Assembly (NCBI GenBank): GCA_009784935.1
Contig: WQXI01000009.1
Coordinates: forward strand, 1 to 64,000
Reading direction: 5' to 3'
Length of the DNA: 64,000 nt
Origin: Treponema sp.
GTDB taxonomy: Bacteria; Spirochaetota; Spirochaetia; Treponematales; Breznakiellaceae
Program-made: the position numbers and the translations under genes
Notes under the pieces: generated by a model
What the model was told of the DNA's origin: nothing
Seen by the model: only the letters and a program-made list of their open reading frames with translations
Databases searched by the model: none
In this document: one piece after another, positions 34,229 through 41,466 of the stretch
Numbering within the stretch: the stretch's first letter is position 1
How the letters are laid out: each line of letters starts with the position of its first letter

Positions 34229-34259
34229 TCGTACGATTTTGCTTGCTTTTTTCGTACGA
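34229..34259. promoter_or_regulatory. paired palindromic operators of the toxin-antitoxin promoter
   Basis: TTTCGTACGATT occurs twice; its core TCGTACGA (34229-34236 and 34252-34259) is a perfect 8-base palindrome, 23 bases apart centre to centre. One copy lies upstream of the -35 and one between -35 and -10. This is the expected layout for autorepression by a Phd-type antitoxin. Confidence 0.75.
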
Positions 34260-34271
34260 TTATAGTATACT
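34243..34271 (+). promoter_or_regulatory. promoter of the toxin-antitoxin operon
   Basis: TTGCTT (34243-34248), 17-base spacer, TATACT (34266-34271). The start near 34278 leaves a short leader with AAGGAG (34289-34293 region) five to six bases before the ATG at 34300. Confidence 0.7.
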
Positions 34272-34299
34272 CAAATCATACCATATTAAGGAGCTAAAA

Positions 34300-34572
34300 A
34301 TGGTCGTTACAGCAACCCAATTCAAATCCAGCATAGGACACTACCTAGATACCGTCGCAGAGAAAAAAAACGTGTATATCACCAAAAACGGCAAAGTAAT
34401 TGCTAAATTATCAGACCCATCAGAGGACAAAATGGCAGTTTTAGGCAGCCTTTTAGGAATCATTCCTCAAAACCACATGAGCCTGGATGATATCAAAAGA
34501 GAAAGGCTTGCAAGACATGCCCCATGGATCATGGATCCAAAATATGATAACCCTCCAGCCAAGAAGGATTAA
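34300..34572 (+). CDS. type II antitoxin, Phd/YefM family
   Basis: 90 residues from the ATG at 34300, set by the AAGGAG site; the frame upstream to 34243 runs through the promoter. The N-terminal VTATQFKSSIGHYLDTVAEKKNVYITKNGKVIAKL is the Phd/YefM DNA-binding fold. The C-terminal part (IKRERLARHAPWIMDPKYDNP) would wrap the toxin. It neutralises the PIN toxin encoded five bases downstream and probably represses its own promoter at the TCGTACGA pairs. The locus may be acquired, as such modules often are. Confidence 0.88.
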   Translation: MVVTATQFKSSIGHYLDTVAEKKNVYITKNGKVIAKLSDPSEDKMAVLGSLLGIIPQNHMSLDDIKRERLARHAPWIMDPKYDNPPAKKD

Positions 34573-34577
34573 TAATC

Positions 34578-34994
34578 ATGAAAGTCATGTTAGACACCAA
34601 TATCATCATAGATATTTTTGCAAAAAGAGAATCTTTCTATGAAAACTCATACAGGGTTCTACAACTTGGGCTGGAAGGTGAAATCGAAACAATAATGAGC
34701 GCAGCCGCTGTCAAAGATATATTTTACATACTAAAAAAATACATGCCGGATTCCAATGAGGTAAGAGAAAAGGTCTTTGTTATCAGTAATTACATTAAAA
34801 TCTGTAAAACAACAGCAGAAGACATAACCAGCGCAATAATTTTATACATGTCCGACTTTGAAGACGCTCTTATTGCCGCCGCCGCAAGACGCGAAAAAGC
34901 AGATTACATTATCACAAGAAACGAAAATGACTTTAAAAACTCCCCGGTTCCTGCAATAAGCCCGGAAGAATTTTTGACAAAAATCCCTAATTAG
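34578..34994 (+). CDS. PIN-domain ribonuclease toxin
   Basis: 138 residues, a VapC-like PIN domain. Acidic metal-binding residues: Asp6 in MLDTNIIID, Asp96 in DFEDALIAAAA, and Asp118 in ITRNENDF. Members cut tRNA or rRNA to arrest growth; the target here is not known. The start is an ATG five bases after the antitoxin stop, so the two are co-translated. Pairing of a Phd-type antitoxin with a PIN toxin is a standard arrangement. Confidence 0.88.
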   Translation: MKVMLDTNIIIDIFAKRESFYENSYRVLQLGLEGEIETIMSAAAVKDIFYILKKYMPDSNEVREKVFVISNYIKICKTTAEDITSAIILYMSDFEDALIAAAARREKADYIITRNENDFKNSPVPAISPEEFLTKIPN

Positions 34995-35019
34995 CATTTT
35001 ACCGCGATAATCTAGCCTA

Positions 35020-35048
35020 TTGCCTTTTTTATGCTGATAATAGATACT
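35020..35048 (+). promoter_or_regulatory. promoter of prs, leaderless geometry
   Basis: TTGCCT (35020-35025), 17-base spacer, GATACT (35043-35048), six bases to the ATG at 35055. Confidence 0.6.
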
Positions 35049-35054
35049 GTCCGT

Positions 35055-36140
35055 ATGAATCCATTTATTGTCTGCTCTACCCGCTCTACTCGGAATTATG
35101 CCTCTTCTGTAATTGACTGCTTATCCAAGTACCTTAGTTTTTCTAAAATTGCACCGCAAATAAACGGACTTGATCTGCTTAATACAGACCGGTTTGCAGA
35201 CGGCGAGATGGAAGTTTCTGTCAGTTCGTCTATCCGCGGACGGGATGTAATTCTATTTTCATCAAGCGCGCGCAACGAAGCCGGCATTAATGTCGAAGAA
35301 GCAAAAATCGAACTTTACCATGCGGTAGACGCTCTTGTCAGATGTCAGGCAGCCAGAATTATTATTTTTGAACCGTTTATTTCCAGTTCACGATCAGACC
35401 GTACTACGCGGCGCAGTTCTGTAGGTTTGTGGGTGCATTTAAAAACGCTTTCCAGTCTCGGCGCGTGCCACATAGTGACGTTTCAGCTTCATTCTGATAA
35501 ATCAAAAACAATGCTTGATCCTGCGTTTTATGCAATGGATGATATACCTGCTCTTAATCTATTAAAAAAATATTTGTGCGATACATATATTAAAACAATT
35601 GATAAACTGGAAAACGACGTAAGAAACAACTGGGCGTTTTGTTCTGTAGACGCAGGCGGCGAAAAACTTGCGCGTAACTTTGCTAATTCATTCGGAGCGC
35701 CTCTTGTTGTAGCGCACAAACAGCGCGATTATTCAAAACCTAATTCGGTAGAATCGATTAATATACTTTCGGCAGACCCGGTAGAAGGTAAAAGTTTATG
35801 GATAGTAGACGACATGATCGATACAGCGTCTTCTGTAGAAAAACTGATACGCGCTTTATCTCATCTTAAACCAAAAGAAATAAATATAGTTTCTGTACAT
35901 TCGCTTTTTTCTTCTCCTGCGGTAGAAAAACTGGAAGCGCTTTCTAAAGAAGGCCTATTAAACCGTTTAATAGTAACAGATACTGTCTGCTGTATAAATT
36001 ACAAACAAAATATAAAAGGTTTGGAGATAGTAAATTCCTGTGAACTTGCTGCGCAGATAATTAAAGCAATAATAAATAACGAATCTATGAGTAATCTTTT
36101 AAAGCCTTTTAATGCTGACGAATACCTAAGCACAAAATAA
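35055..36140 (+). CDS. prs: ribose-phosphate pyrophosphokinase
   Basis: 361 residues from the ATG at 35055; an upstream ATG at 35031 lies inside the promoter spacer. Makes PRPP from ribose 5-phosphate and ATP, the precursor for purines, pyrimidines, NAD and the purL and pyrC pathways also in this window. The PRPP-binding motif VDDMIDTASS is at 251-260. The N-terminal domain has FADGEMEVSVSSSIRGRDV, and FISSSRSDRTTRR replaces the classical YARQDR loop, so it belongs to a divergent branch. It is longer than class I enzymes (about 315). The stop is four bases from the opposing dtd stop. Confidence 0.88.
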   Translation: MNPFIVCSTRSTRNYASSVIDCLSKYLSFSKIAPQINGLDLLNTDRFADGEMEVSVSSSIRGRDVILFSSSARNEAGINVEEAKIELYHAVDALVRCQAARIIIFEPFISSSRSDRTTRRSSVGLWVHLKTLSSLGACHIVTFQLHSDKSKTMLDPAFYAMDDIPALNLLKKYLCDTYIKTIDKLENDVRNNWAFCSVDAGGEKLARNFANSFGAPLVVAHKQRDYSKPNSVESINILSADPVEGKSLWIVDDMIDTASSVEKLIRALSHLKPKEINIVSVHSLFSSPAVEKLEALSKEGLLNRLIVTDTVCCINYKQNIKGLEIVNSCELAAQIIKAIINNESMSNLLKPFNADEYLSTK

Positions 36141-36143
36141 AAA

Positions 36144-36611
36144 CTATTTTTCTTTTGTATCCAAAAGAATCGTTACAGGACCTTCGTTTGTATATGTCAC
36201 TTTCATGCTTGCCTGAAACTCTCCGCTTTCGCATTCAAGGCCATGAGTTTTTATAGCAGAAATAAAATATTCATAAAGCTGTTTTGCTTTTTCCGGAGGC
36301 GCAGCTTCGTTCCAAGAAGGACGCCTTCCTTTTCGCGCGTCTCCAAGCAAAGTAAATTGAGAAATCGCTAATACTTTTGAGCGCGCCCCGAGCGTTGTAT
36401 CGCAAAGATCCTTGAGCGAAAGATTCATTTTGCCTTCTGAGTCTTTAAAAATACGCAAGTTTACTGTTTTTTCGGCTAGCCAGTCAGCATCAGCTTCGCT
36501 GTCATCATTTGCAACTCCAAGATAAACCAAAAGCCCCGATTCTATTTTACCTTTTATTACACCGTCAACGCTGACAGACGCGTTTGATACCCTTTGTATA
36601 ACAGCTTTCAC
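36144..36611 (-). CDS. dtd: D-aminoacyl-tRNA deacylase
   Basis: 155 residues. Removes D-amino acids (and glycine) from mischarged tRNA. Motif SQFTL at 84-88 and the cross-subunit Gly-Pro motif NEGPVT at 142-147 are present. The usual GxFGA segment reads GEFQA. The start is GTG at 36611, six bases after the stop of the upstream TPR/membrane gene; it ends the rpe-side minus-strand cluster. Confidence 0.94.
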   Translation of the reverse strand: MKAVIQRVSNASVSVDGVIKGKIESGLLVYLGVANDDSEADADWLAEKTVNLRIFKDSEGKMNLSLKDLCDTTLGARSKVLAISQFTLLGDARKGRRPSWNEAAPPEKAKQLYEYFISAIKTHGLECESGEFQASMKVTYTNEGPVTILLDTKEK

Positions 36612-36617
36612 TATTAA

Positions 36618-37715
36618 TTAATTCTCCAGTCTTCCTGATTGATGAATAGCAACGCCTTCTAAAGTTACATCCAGATTAAGCGGAGAAAGCGTAATTCTGC
36701 CGAGTACTTCCAGAGGGCGTTCTGTATTAACTGCAACAGGAGCGTAAAAAATTACAGGCACGACGCCTTCTAATCTTCTGCGGGTATCGTACCCTGCAAG
36801 CAGATCAAATCTTGTGTATTCATCCGTTACTTCGACATTTGTCGCAATCCCTCTCCAGATTACATGAACGTTTCTGTAAATTGCAGGCTCTGCCCTTACA
36901 TCCGTCAAAGAAGGATTATCGCCTCTCTTAAACGTATCAAATCCGGGAACTTCCATATTATTAATTAATAAACGCGCTCTGTTTTTAATGCCGTCAGAAG
37001 CATTGGATTCTAAAATTCTGTTTAAATTAACTTTTGCCGCTTCGTCACGGTAAGATGTAAAAAGTGAAAGCCCTCTGTCATAAATTGTAATTGCTTCGTC
37101 GCGTGTAAGAATGTATCTAAAAAAACCGTCTACCTGCACAGGATCGTTTCTTTCCTGACTTGAGAGCGTATAATCGGCAGAAGGCCGCGTTTCTCTCGCT
37201 CTGTAAGCAAGGATTCCAAAACAGATTACAACTGCGAGGACTCCGGCAAGCAATATATTTATTATTGCTTTTATACTAATAAAAGATCCGGGTATCGGCG
37301 GAAAAAGTTTTTCCAGTCTTTCCGGCGTCAGCCAGTCAGACAGCGCTTCCTGTGCAGGATATTTTTTTATAATTGCAAGAGCTTTTTTTGCTATTTTACT
37401 GCCCGGCTGTAATTCCTGAACATCTAAATAATAATTAACAGCTTGAACCGTATTAAGGCGTTTTAAATAAAGAACAGCATGACAGAGCATTGTAGAAGCG
37501 TCTTTTATTTTAATTTTTCTTGCAAGATCAAAATTTTCTTTTGCTTCTACATAATTACCTGCATAAAGGCAAATAACCCCAAATAGATAATAAAATTTAA
37601 AAGAACCGTAGTATCTGTCTTCTTCGTCTTTTAATATTTTTATAGCGCTGTCATAATTTCGTTTTTTTGCAAGAGCTGCCGCTTTATTCAAAATAGGATC
37701 GTTAATTTTGTTCAA
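36618..37715 (-). CDS. TPR membrane protein, function unknown
   Basis: 365 residues. The start is TTG at 37715 with AGGTAAA (formed by the upstream gene's stop) nearby. Residues 1-130 contain TPR-like helices (FYYLFGVICLYAGNYVEAKENFDLAR). A membrane helix spans about 150-170 (INILLAGVLAVVICFGILAY). The remaining 190 residues are predicted outside, beta-rich at the end. The cytoplasmic TPR plus external domain suggests an envelope scaffold. Overlapping or near-overlapping neighbours on both sides indicate one operon. Confidence 0.7.
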   Translation of the reverse strand: MNKINDPILNKAAALAKKRNYDSAIKILKDEEDRYYGSFKFYYLFGVICLYAGNYVEAKENFDLARKIKIKDASTMLCHAVLYLKRLNTVQAVNYYLDVQELQPGSKIAKKALAIIKKYPAQEALSDWLTPERLEKLFPPIPGSFISIKAIINILLAGVLAVVICFGILAYRARETRPSADYTLSSQERNDPVQVDGFFRYILTRDEAITIYDRGLSLFTSYRDEAAKVNLNRILESNASDGIKNRARLLINNMEVPGFDTFKRGDNPSLTDVRAEPAIYRNVHVIWRGIATNVEVTDEYTRFDLLAGYDTRRRLEGVVPVIFYAPVAVNTERPLEVLGRITLSPLNLDVTLEGVAIHQSGRLEN

Positions 37716-37720
37716 GCGTT

Positions 37721-38782
37721 TTACCTGTACCTTTCTATTGCGTTTTCGATTTCCATCAAATCGCGTTCGCTGAGGCTGATATCGCCTGCAATAAATCGAT
37801 TTAACAGCTCCTGAAGCCTTATAAGGGTATAAGTATCGGCATTTGCATTGTTTCTCTGCGCTTCGGCTCTTGCTTCATTTATAATCTCTGTTACATTAAT
37901 GCCGGAGCTGACATTACCAGAACCTGTATTACCGGGATTAACATTGGCGGGAGAAACTGTCCGTACAGGCGCAGAGTTATACCAAACAATGTCTTCTGTA
38001 GAAAGTATAATAGAATATGTTAACGTCTTGCCGCTTTCCAGTTTTTCCGGCTCATAAATATAACATACGGCAGAATCATTGTTAAAAGACCTTCCCTGCG
38101 AATAACGCAGAGCCCATCTGGAATTGTTCAGCCTTCTCCAGTTTGCAAAATGAATAAAATCAGGAAGCTTAACATTGGGATCTAAAGGATTAAGAATACT
38201 GCCCATTAATGAAACAGTTTGACCGCGCGAAATCCAAAACCTTTCGCCGGAACTGCCTTGCGTTAAAAATTCATCGGATATTATTCTGCTGCCTGTAATA
38301 AAAGGCACTCTCCCCCTGCCCTCGCCCAATTCTGTATCAATTAATATTTTAAGCCCCGTAAGATAATCGCGTTCTGCATTATTTTTTACAGTATAAGTAA
38401 TTACAATACCGTTAACAATATTTGAGTTAGGTGTCTTTATCGGCTTAAAAACCTGCCTTACTTCTATGTTTAGATGTTCAAATACAAACGAAGGATCTCC
38501 GTTAAATCTTTCGTAGCGCGGCCTAAACTGCCTGTCTCCCAGTTTAAAAACATTGCCGTCTACAGAAATAGAAGTAAAACTCGCGCCCGGATTCCTGTTA
38601 TTAAATAACGGCTCATAACGCATTGTTCCATTGTTTGACATATGGTATAAAGAAAATGAACCCGTTCTCTCATGCAGAACAAGGCGGATGTTGCCGTCTG
38701 TAATTTCTGAGCCTGATAAATGATTTACACTTAATAAAAAACATATCAATAAAAGAGAAAAAATAAAGGCTTTGCGAATCAT
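37721..38782 (-). CDS. exported beta-rich protein, function unknown
   Basis: 353 residues from the ATG at 38782, which shares its A with the TGA of the upstream gene (TGATG). A signal peptide (about 1-25) precedes a mostly beta region (to about 270) with GNIRLVLHERTGSFSLYHMS near its start, then a Pro/Asn/Gly-rich linker and a helical C-terminus (IINEARAEAQRNNANADTYTLIRLQELLNRFIAGDISLSERDLMEIENAI). I do not recognise a named family. Probably periplasmic or surface-exposed. Confidence 0.7.
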   Translation of the reverse strand: MIRKAFIFSLLLICFLLSVNHLSGSEITDGNIRLVLHERTGSFSLYHMSNNGTMRYEPLFNNRNPGASFTSISVDGNVFKLGDRQFRPRYERFNGDPSFVFEHLNIEVRQVFKPIKTPNSNIVNGIVITYTVKNNAERDYLTGLKILIDTELGEGRGRVPFITGSRIISDEFLTQGSSGERFWISRGQTVSLMGSILNPLDPNVKLPDFIHFANWRRLNNSRWALRYSQGRSFNNDSAVCYIYEPEKLESGKTLTYSIILSTEDIVWYNSAPVRTVSPANVNPGNTGSGNVSSGINVTEIINEARAEAQRNNANADTYTLIRLQELLNRFIAGDISLSERDLMEIENAIERYR

Positions 38783-39720
38783 CAAAGCCCTCCGCCGTCA
38801 TGCTCTCTCAAAATTTCTTCTACATTACTGCCTAATTGCCTTGCTCTTTCCAGCAAAATTTCCTGCTCGCTTGGTTCGTTCTGCGAAGGCGTTTGCATAG
38901 GTGTCTGCATAGGCACTTGCGTGGGCATAAAAATATTTTCTGTGTTTTCTAAATCCATATTATTCACAGAACCCGTTAATTCTGCAATGCGTCTCTGATA
39001 AAGATTTAATGTGTGTTCGTATGTTCTAATCGTTCTTTGATGTTCTTCGCTTGTTCTGAGAGATTCTTCGTGGCTCCATTGCAGAAGCGCCAAGAGTTCG
39101 GCTTCGATCTTTTTCTGTTTAATTAAATCTATACGGTATACAGAAGCTTCAAACTTAGGGCTTTCCGGGTATCTTCCCGCAACCCATGCATAAAATTTTT
39201 CCGCTTCATCCAGCTGCCCCATTGCGTATAACGATTCACCTAACCAAAAGTACGCCGCGGCTCTTCTGTCAGATGATTCGCGATCTACATCGCTTGTCGA
39301 ATTAATATAGTTATTAAACAAAAGAATAGAATCTTCGTAATAACCTTGATTGTAATAAGCTCTGGCGCGGTGATATACAATATCTCTTGCGTATGCGGAG
39401 TTGGGAGCAGTTCTTAAAAGTTCGTCCATATCATTAAAAGCGGAACCGTAATCAGAATAAGCGAGCTGGCTGAGAATAACCCAGTACAAAGCGGCGGATC
39501 TGTCATTGACATTTACCGCTGACTCCTGAGCGCGCCTAAACTCGATAGCGGCTTCGTTCCAGCGCTGTAAATGAAAAAGCTGGGCTCCGTTATTGAACCT
39601 CCGGGCATACTGGTCGCCAGTACGCGCTCCGTCGCCGCCTTCCTGCGCAGTTAAAAAACCGCAGAAAAACAACATCAATCCCGAGAAAATAAGCCAAAAT
39701 AAGCGTTTATTCTGTCCCAT
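38782..39720 (-). CDS. exported TPR protein
   Basis: 312 residues from the ATG at 39720. The open frame reaches to 39822 inside rpe, but the promoter (39756-39727) lies in that extension. Signal peptide about 1-25 (ending LTAQ). TPR units include AQLFHLQRWNEAAIEFRRA, VYHRARAYYNQGYYEDSILL and AYFWLGESLYAMGQLDEAEKFY, similar to YbgF/BamD-like envelope TPRs. A Q/P-rich stretch (PTQVPMQTPMQTPSQ) precedes a helical end. Its stop overlaps the next gene by one base. Confidence 0.8.
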   Translation of the reverse strand: MGQNKRLFWLIFSGLMLFFCGFLTAQEGGDGARTGDQYARRFNNGAQLFHLQRWNEAAIEFRRAQESAVNVNDRSAALYWVILSQLAYSDYGSAFNDMDELLRTAPNSAYARDIVYHRARAYYNQGYYEDSILLFNNYINSTSDVDRESSDRRAAAYFWLGESLYAMGQLDEAEKFYAWVAGRYPESPKFEASVYRIDLIKQKKIEAELLALLQWSHEESLRTSEEHQRTIRTYEHTLNLYQRRIAELTGSVNNMDLENTENIFMPTQVPMQTPMQTPSQNEPSEQEILLERARQLGSNVEEILREHDGGGL

Positions 39721-39726
39721 ACCCTT

Positions 39727-39756
39727 ATTATAATGAAAAAACAAGAGAAATGCCAA
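39727..39756 (-). promoter_or_regulatory. promoter of the TPR protein, leaderless geometry
   Basis: Minus strand TTGGCA (39756-39751), 18-base spacer, TATAAT (39732-39727), six bases (AAGGGT) to the ATG at 39720. Confidence 0.7.
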
Positions 39757-39772
39757 TAATATAGGTAATTTT

Positions 39773-40426
39773 TTAGTTTCCCTGTAAGCGCGAAACAAGC
39801 CCTTTTTTATCAGGATTTCCAAAAAACGCAGAGCCGATTACCAGTGTATCCGCTCCCGCTTTAATTGCCTGCTCTGCTGTTTGTTCATTAATTCCGCCGT
39901 CTACGGATATCCTAAAATTTAAGTTTAAATTTTCCCTCATCTTGGCAAGTTTTTCAGCTTTTTCGAGACATTCCGGAATAAGAATTTGCCCTCCGTACCC
40001 GGGGTTTACAGTCATTATTAATACTAAATCCAGAAAAGGAAGAGCTTCTTCCAGTACATTATATGAGGTCGAAGGAGCGATGGCGATACCTGCTTTTAGC
40101 CCGAGACTCCTTATATATTCGAGGTTTTCCTTAATATTTTCTTCTGCTTCGTAATGAAAACTGATTAAATTGGCTCCGGCATCGGCAAAATCCTTAATTA
40201 AATGCCTTGGATTCACTGTCATTAGATGAACATCAAAAATAGCCTTGGTTCTGCTCCTTAAAGCGCTGATAAGCGGAGGTCCAAAAGTTAAATTCGGCAC
40301 AAATGAACCATCCATTACATCCATATGTATCCATTCTGCGCCTGATAAGTCAATTTGAGATACTGCGCTGCCAAAATCGGCAAAATCAGCTGATAAAATT
40401 GAAGGAGAAACGACTATTTTATTCAT
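39773..40426 (-). CDS. rpe: ribulose-phosphate 3-epimerase
   Basis: 217 residues from the ATG at 40426, where the family's usual start (KIVVSPSILSADFADFG) begins. The longer frame to 40525 contains the promoter. Interconverts ribulose and xylulose 5-phosphate in the pentose phosphate pathway. Motifs: metal-binding HMDVMDGSFVPNLTFGP, DVHLM, HYEAE, MTVNPGYGGQ, and ISVDGGI. The -10 (TATGAT) ends seven bases before the ATG. Divergent from the TPR gene at 40495. Confidence 0.95.
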   Translation of the reverse strand: MNKIVVSPSILSADFADFGSAVSQIDLSGAEWIHMDVMDGSFVPNLTFGPPLISALRSRTKAIFDVHLMTVNPRHLIKDFADAGANLISFHYEAEENIKENLEYIRSLGLKAGIAIAPSTSYNVLEEALPFLDLVLIMTVNPGYGGQILIPECLEKAEKLAKMRENLNLNFRISVDGGINEQTAEQAIKAGADTLVIGSAFFGNPDKKGLVSRLQGN

Positions 40427-40433
40427 TTTTAAC

Positions 40434-40462
40434 ATCATACAACCTTGCCTTACTATTGTCAA
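40434..40462 (-). promoter_or_regulatory. promoter of rpe, near-consensus, leaderless geometry
   Basis: Minus strand TTGACA (40462-40457), 17-base spacer, TATGAT (40439-40434), seven bases to the ATG at 40426. The -10 overlaps an earlier in-frame ATG pair, which therefore cannot be the start. Confidence 0.75.
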
Positions 40463-40483
40463 ACTATGAAAAAATGGTATACT
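40456..40483 (+). promoter_or_regulatory. promoter of the 40495 operon, sharing its -35 with rpe
   Basis: TTGTCA (40456-40461), 16-base spacer, TATACT (40478-40483), 11 bases to the ATG, giving a leader of about five bases. The -35 shares five of six positions with the opposite-strand -35 of rpe. Confidence 0.65.
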
Positions 40484-40494
40484 AAAACGAGACA

Positions 40495-41445
40495 ATGGAT
40501 AACGGGTATGCTTCGCTTCCCGCAAGCGCAGGGCTCTTAAAAAAGGCCTATGATAAACTGAAAGACTCTGACGCAGTTACAGCGCTTGTCCTTATGGAAC
40601 AGGCTCTGGATTATGATTACGAAAACGAAGAAATAAAACAGGCACTTAAATGTGTTCATTGGTGGCTGGAACATACCAGGAGGGTTGATGAGATAAAGAA
40701 CCCGTTCGAGAAAGGCTCGCTCTTTATTTCCCTGTTAAAGCAGTACCATGTTTTTCTGGGACAGTTTAATGATATTTACGAACAGTGTCAGTACGCTGTC
40801 CGTTTTTACGTTTATTCCAGAGCGCTCTTTTTTTTTGAAGGATTGCTGGGGAGCCCTGCTAATCAGCAGGATCCGGGGTTATTACTTTTGGTGGGACGCT
40901 GCTTAAAAGGACTTGGCAATTATGACGAAGCGCTGAGTTATCTGGAACAGACAGTCCGCATTAAAAGAGAAGATGCTGAGACTTTAGCGGAAGTTGCTGA
41001 TATAAACGCATTGCTTGCGCAGACAAAAACAGCTAAGGCGCTTTTTAGGGAGGCTTTTTTTATAGACCCCTTAAAAATAGATTTAAGATTTATGGAATCT
41101 GCGCTCATCCTAAAACTTAAAGATGATGTTGCAGAACTTGGATACAGGAACGAAGAATTACTGGAATGGATACCTGTTTACGGATACTTATGGGGGGTGT
41201 TTTCGGTAAAACGGGAATTAAAACAAATGGAAGCCGGCAGGCTTAAACAGTCGATTTTTTCGCTGGAAGCAGAATATGAATCCAATCCGGCGCGCAGACA
41301 GTTTTTAAAGCCGAGGCTTATAAATTATTATTTTTGGCTTATTGATTATTACGAGATCAGCCGCGAGGATCCTCTGCTTATAGAAGAGACCTTGTTAAAA
41401 ATTAAAGTTACCGATCCGGATATCTATAAAATATATACCGGATGA
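40495..41445 (+). CDS. cytoplasmic TPR protein
   Basis: 316 residues, no signal peptide. TPR-like helices over most of the length: AYDKLKDSDAVTALVLMEQAL, LLVGRCLKGLGNYDEALSYL and LAEVADINALLAQTKTAKALFREAF. It resembles tetratricopeptide proteins paired with GreA-domain proteins in spirochaetes, and the GreA-domain gene follows 21 bases later. Probably a protein-binding adaptor; partner unknown. Confidence 0.75.
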   Translation: MDNGYASLPASAGLLKKAYDKLKDSDAVTALVLMEQALDYDYENEEIKQALKCVHWWLEHTRRVDEIKNPFEKGSLFISLLKQYHVFLGQFNDIYEQCQYAVRFYVYSRALFFFEGLLGSPANQQDPGLLLLVGRCLKGLGNYDEALSYLEQTVRIKREDAETLAEVADINALLAQTKTAKALFREAFFIDPLKIDLRFMESALILKLKDDVAELGYRNEELLEWIPVYGYLWGVFSVKRELKQMEAGRLKQSIFSLEAEYESNPARRQFLKPRLINYYFWLIDYYEISREDPLLIEETLLKIKVTDPDIYKIYTG

Positions 41446-41466
41446 TATTAATGGGGAGAAATAGTT

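Noticed and set aside
34300-34994. The toxin-antitoxin locus as part of a larger defence or mobile island
   Set aside because: The neighbours are a repeat protein and prs; no integrase, transposase or defence gene is present.
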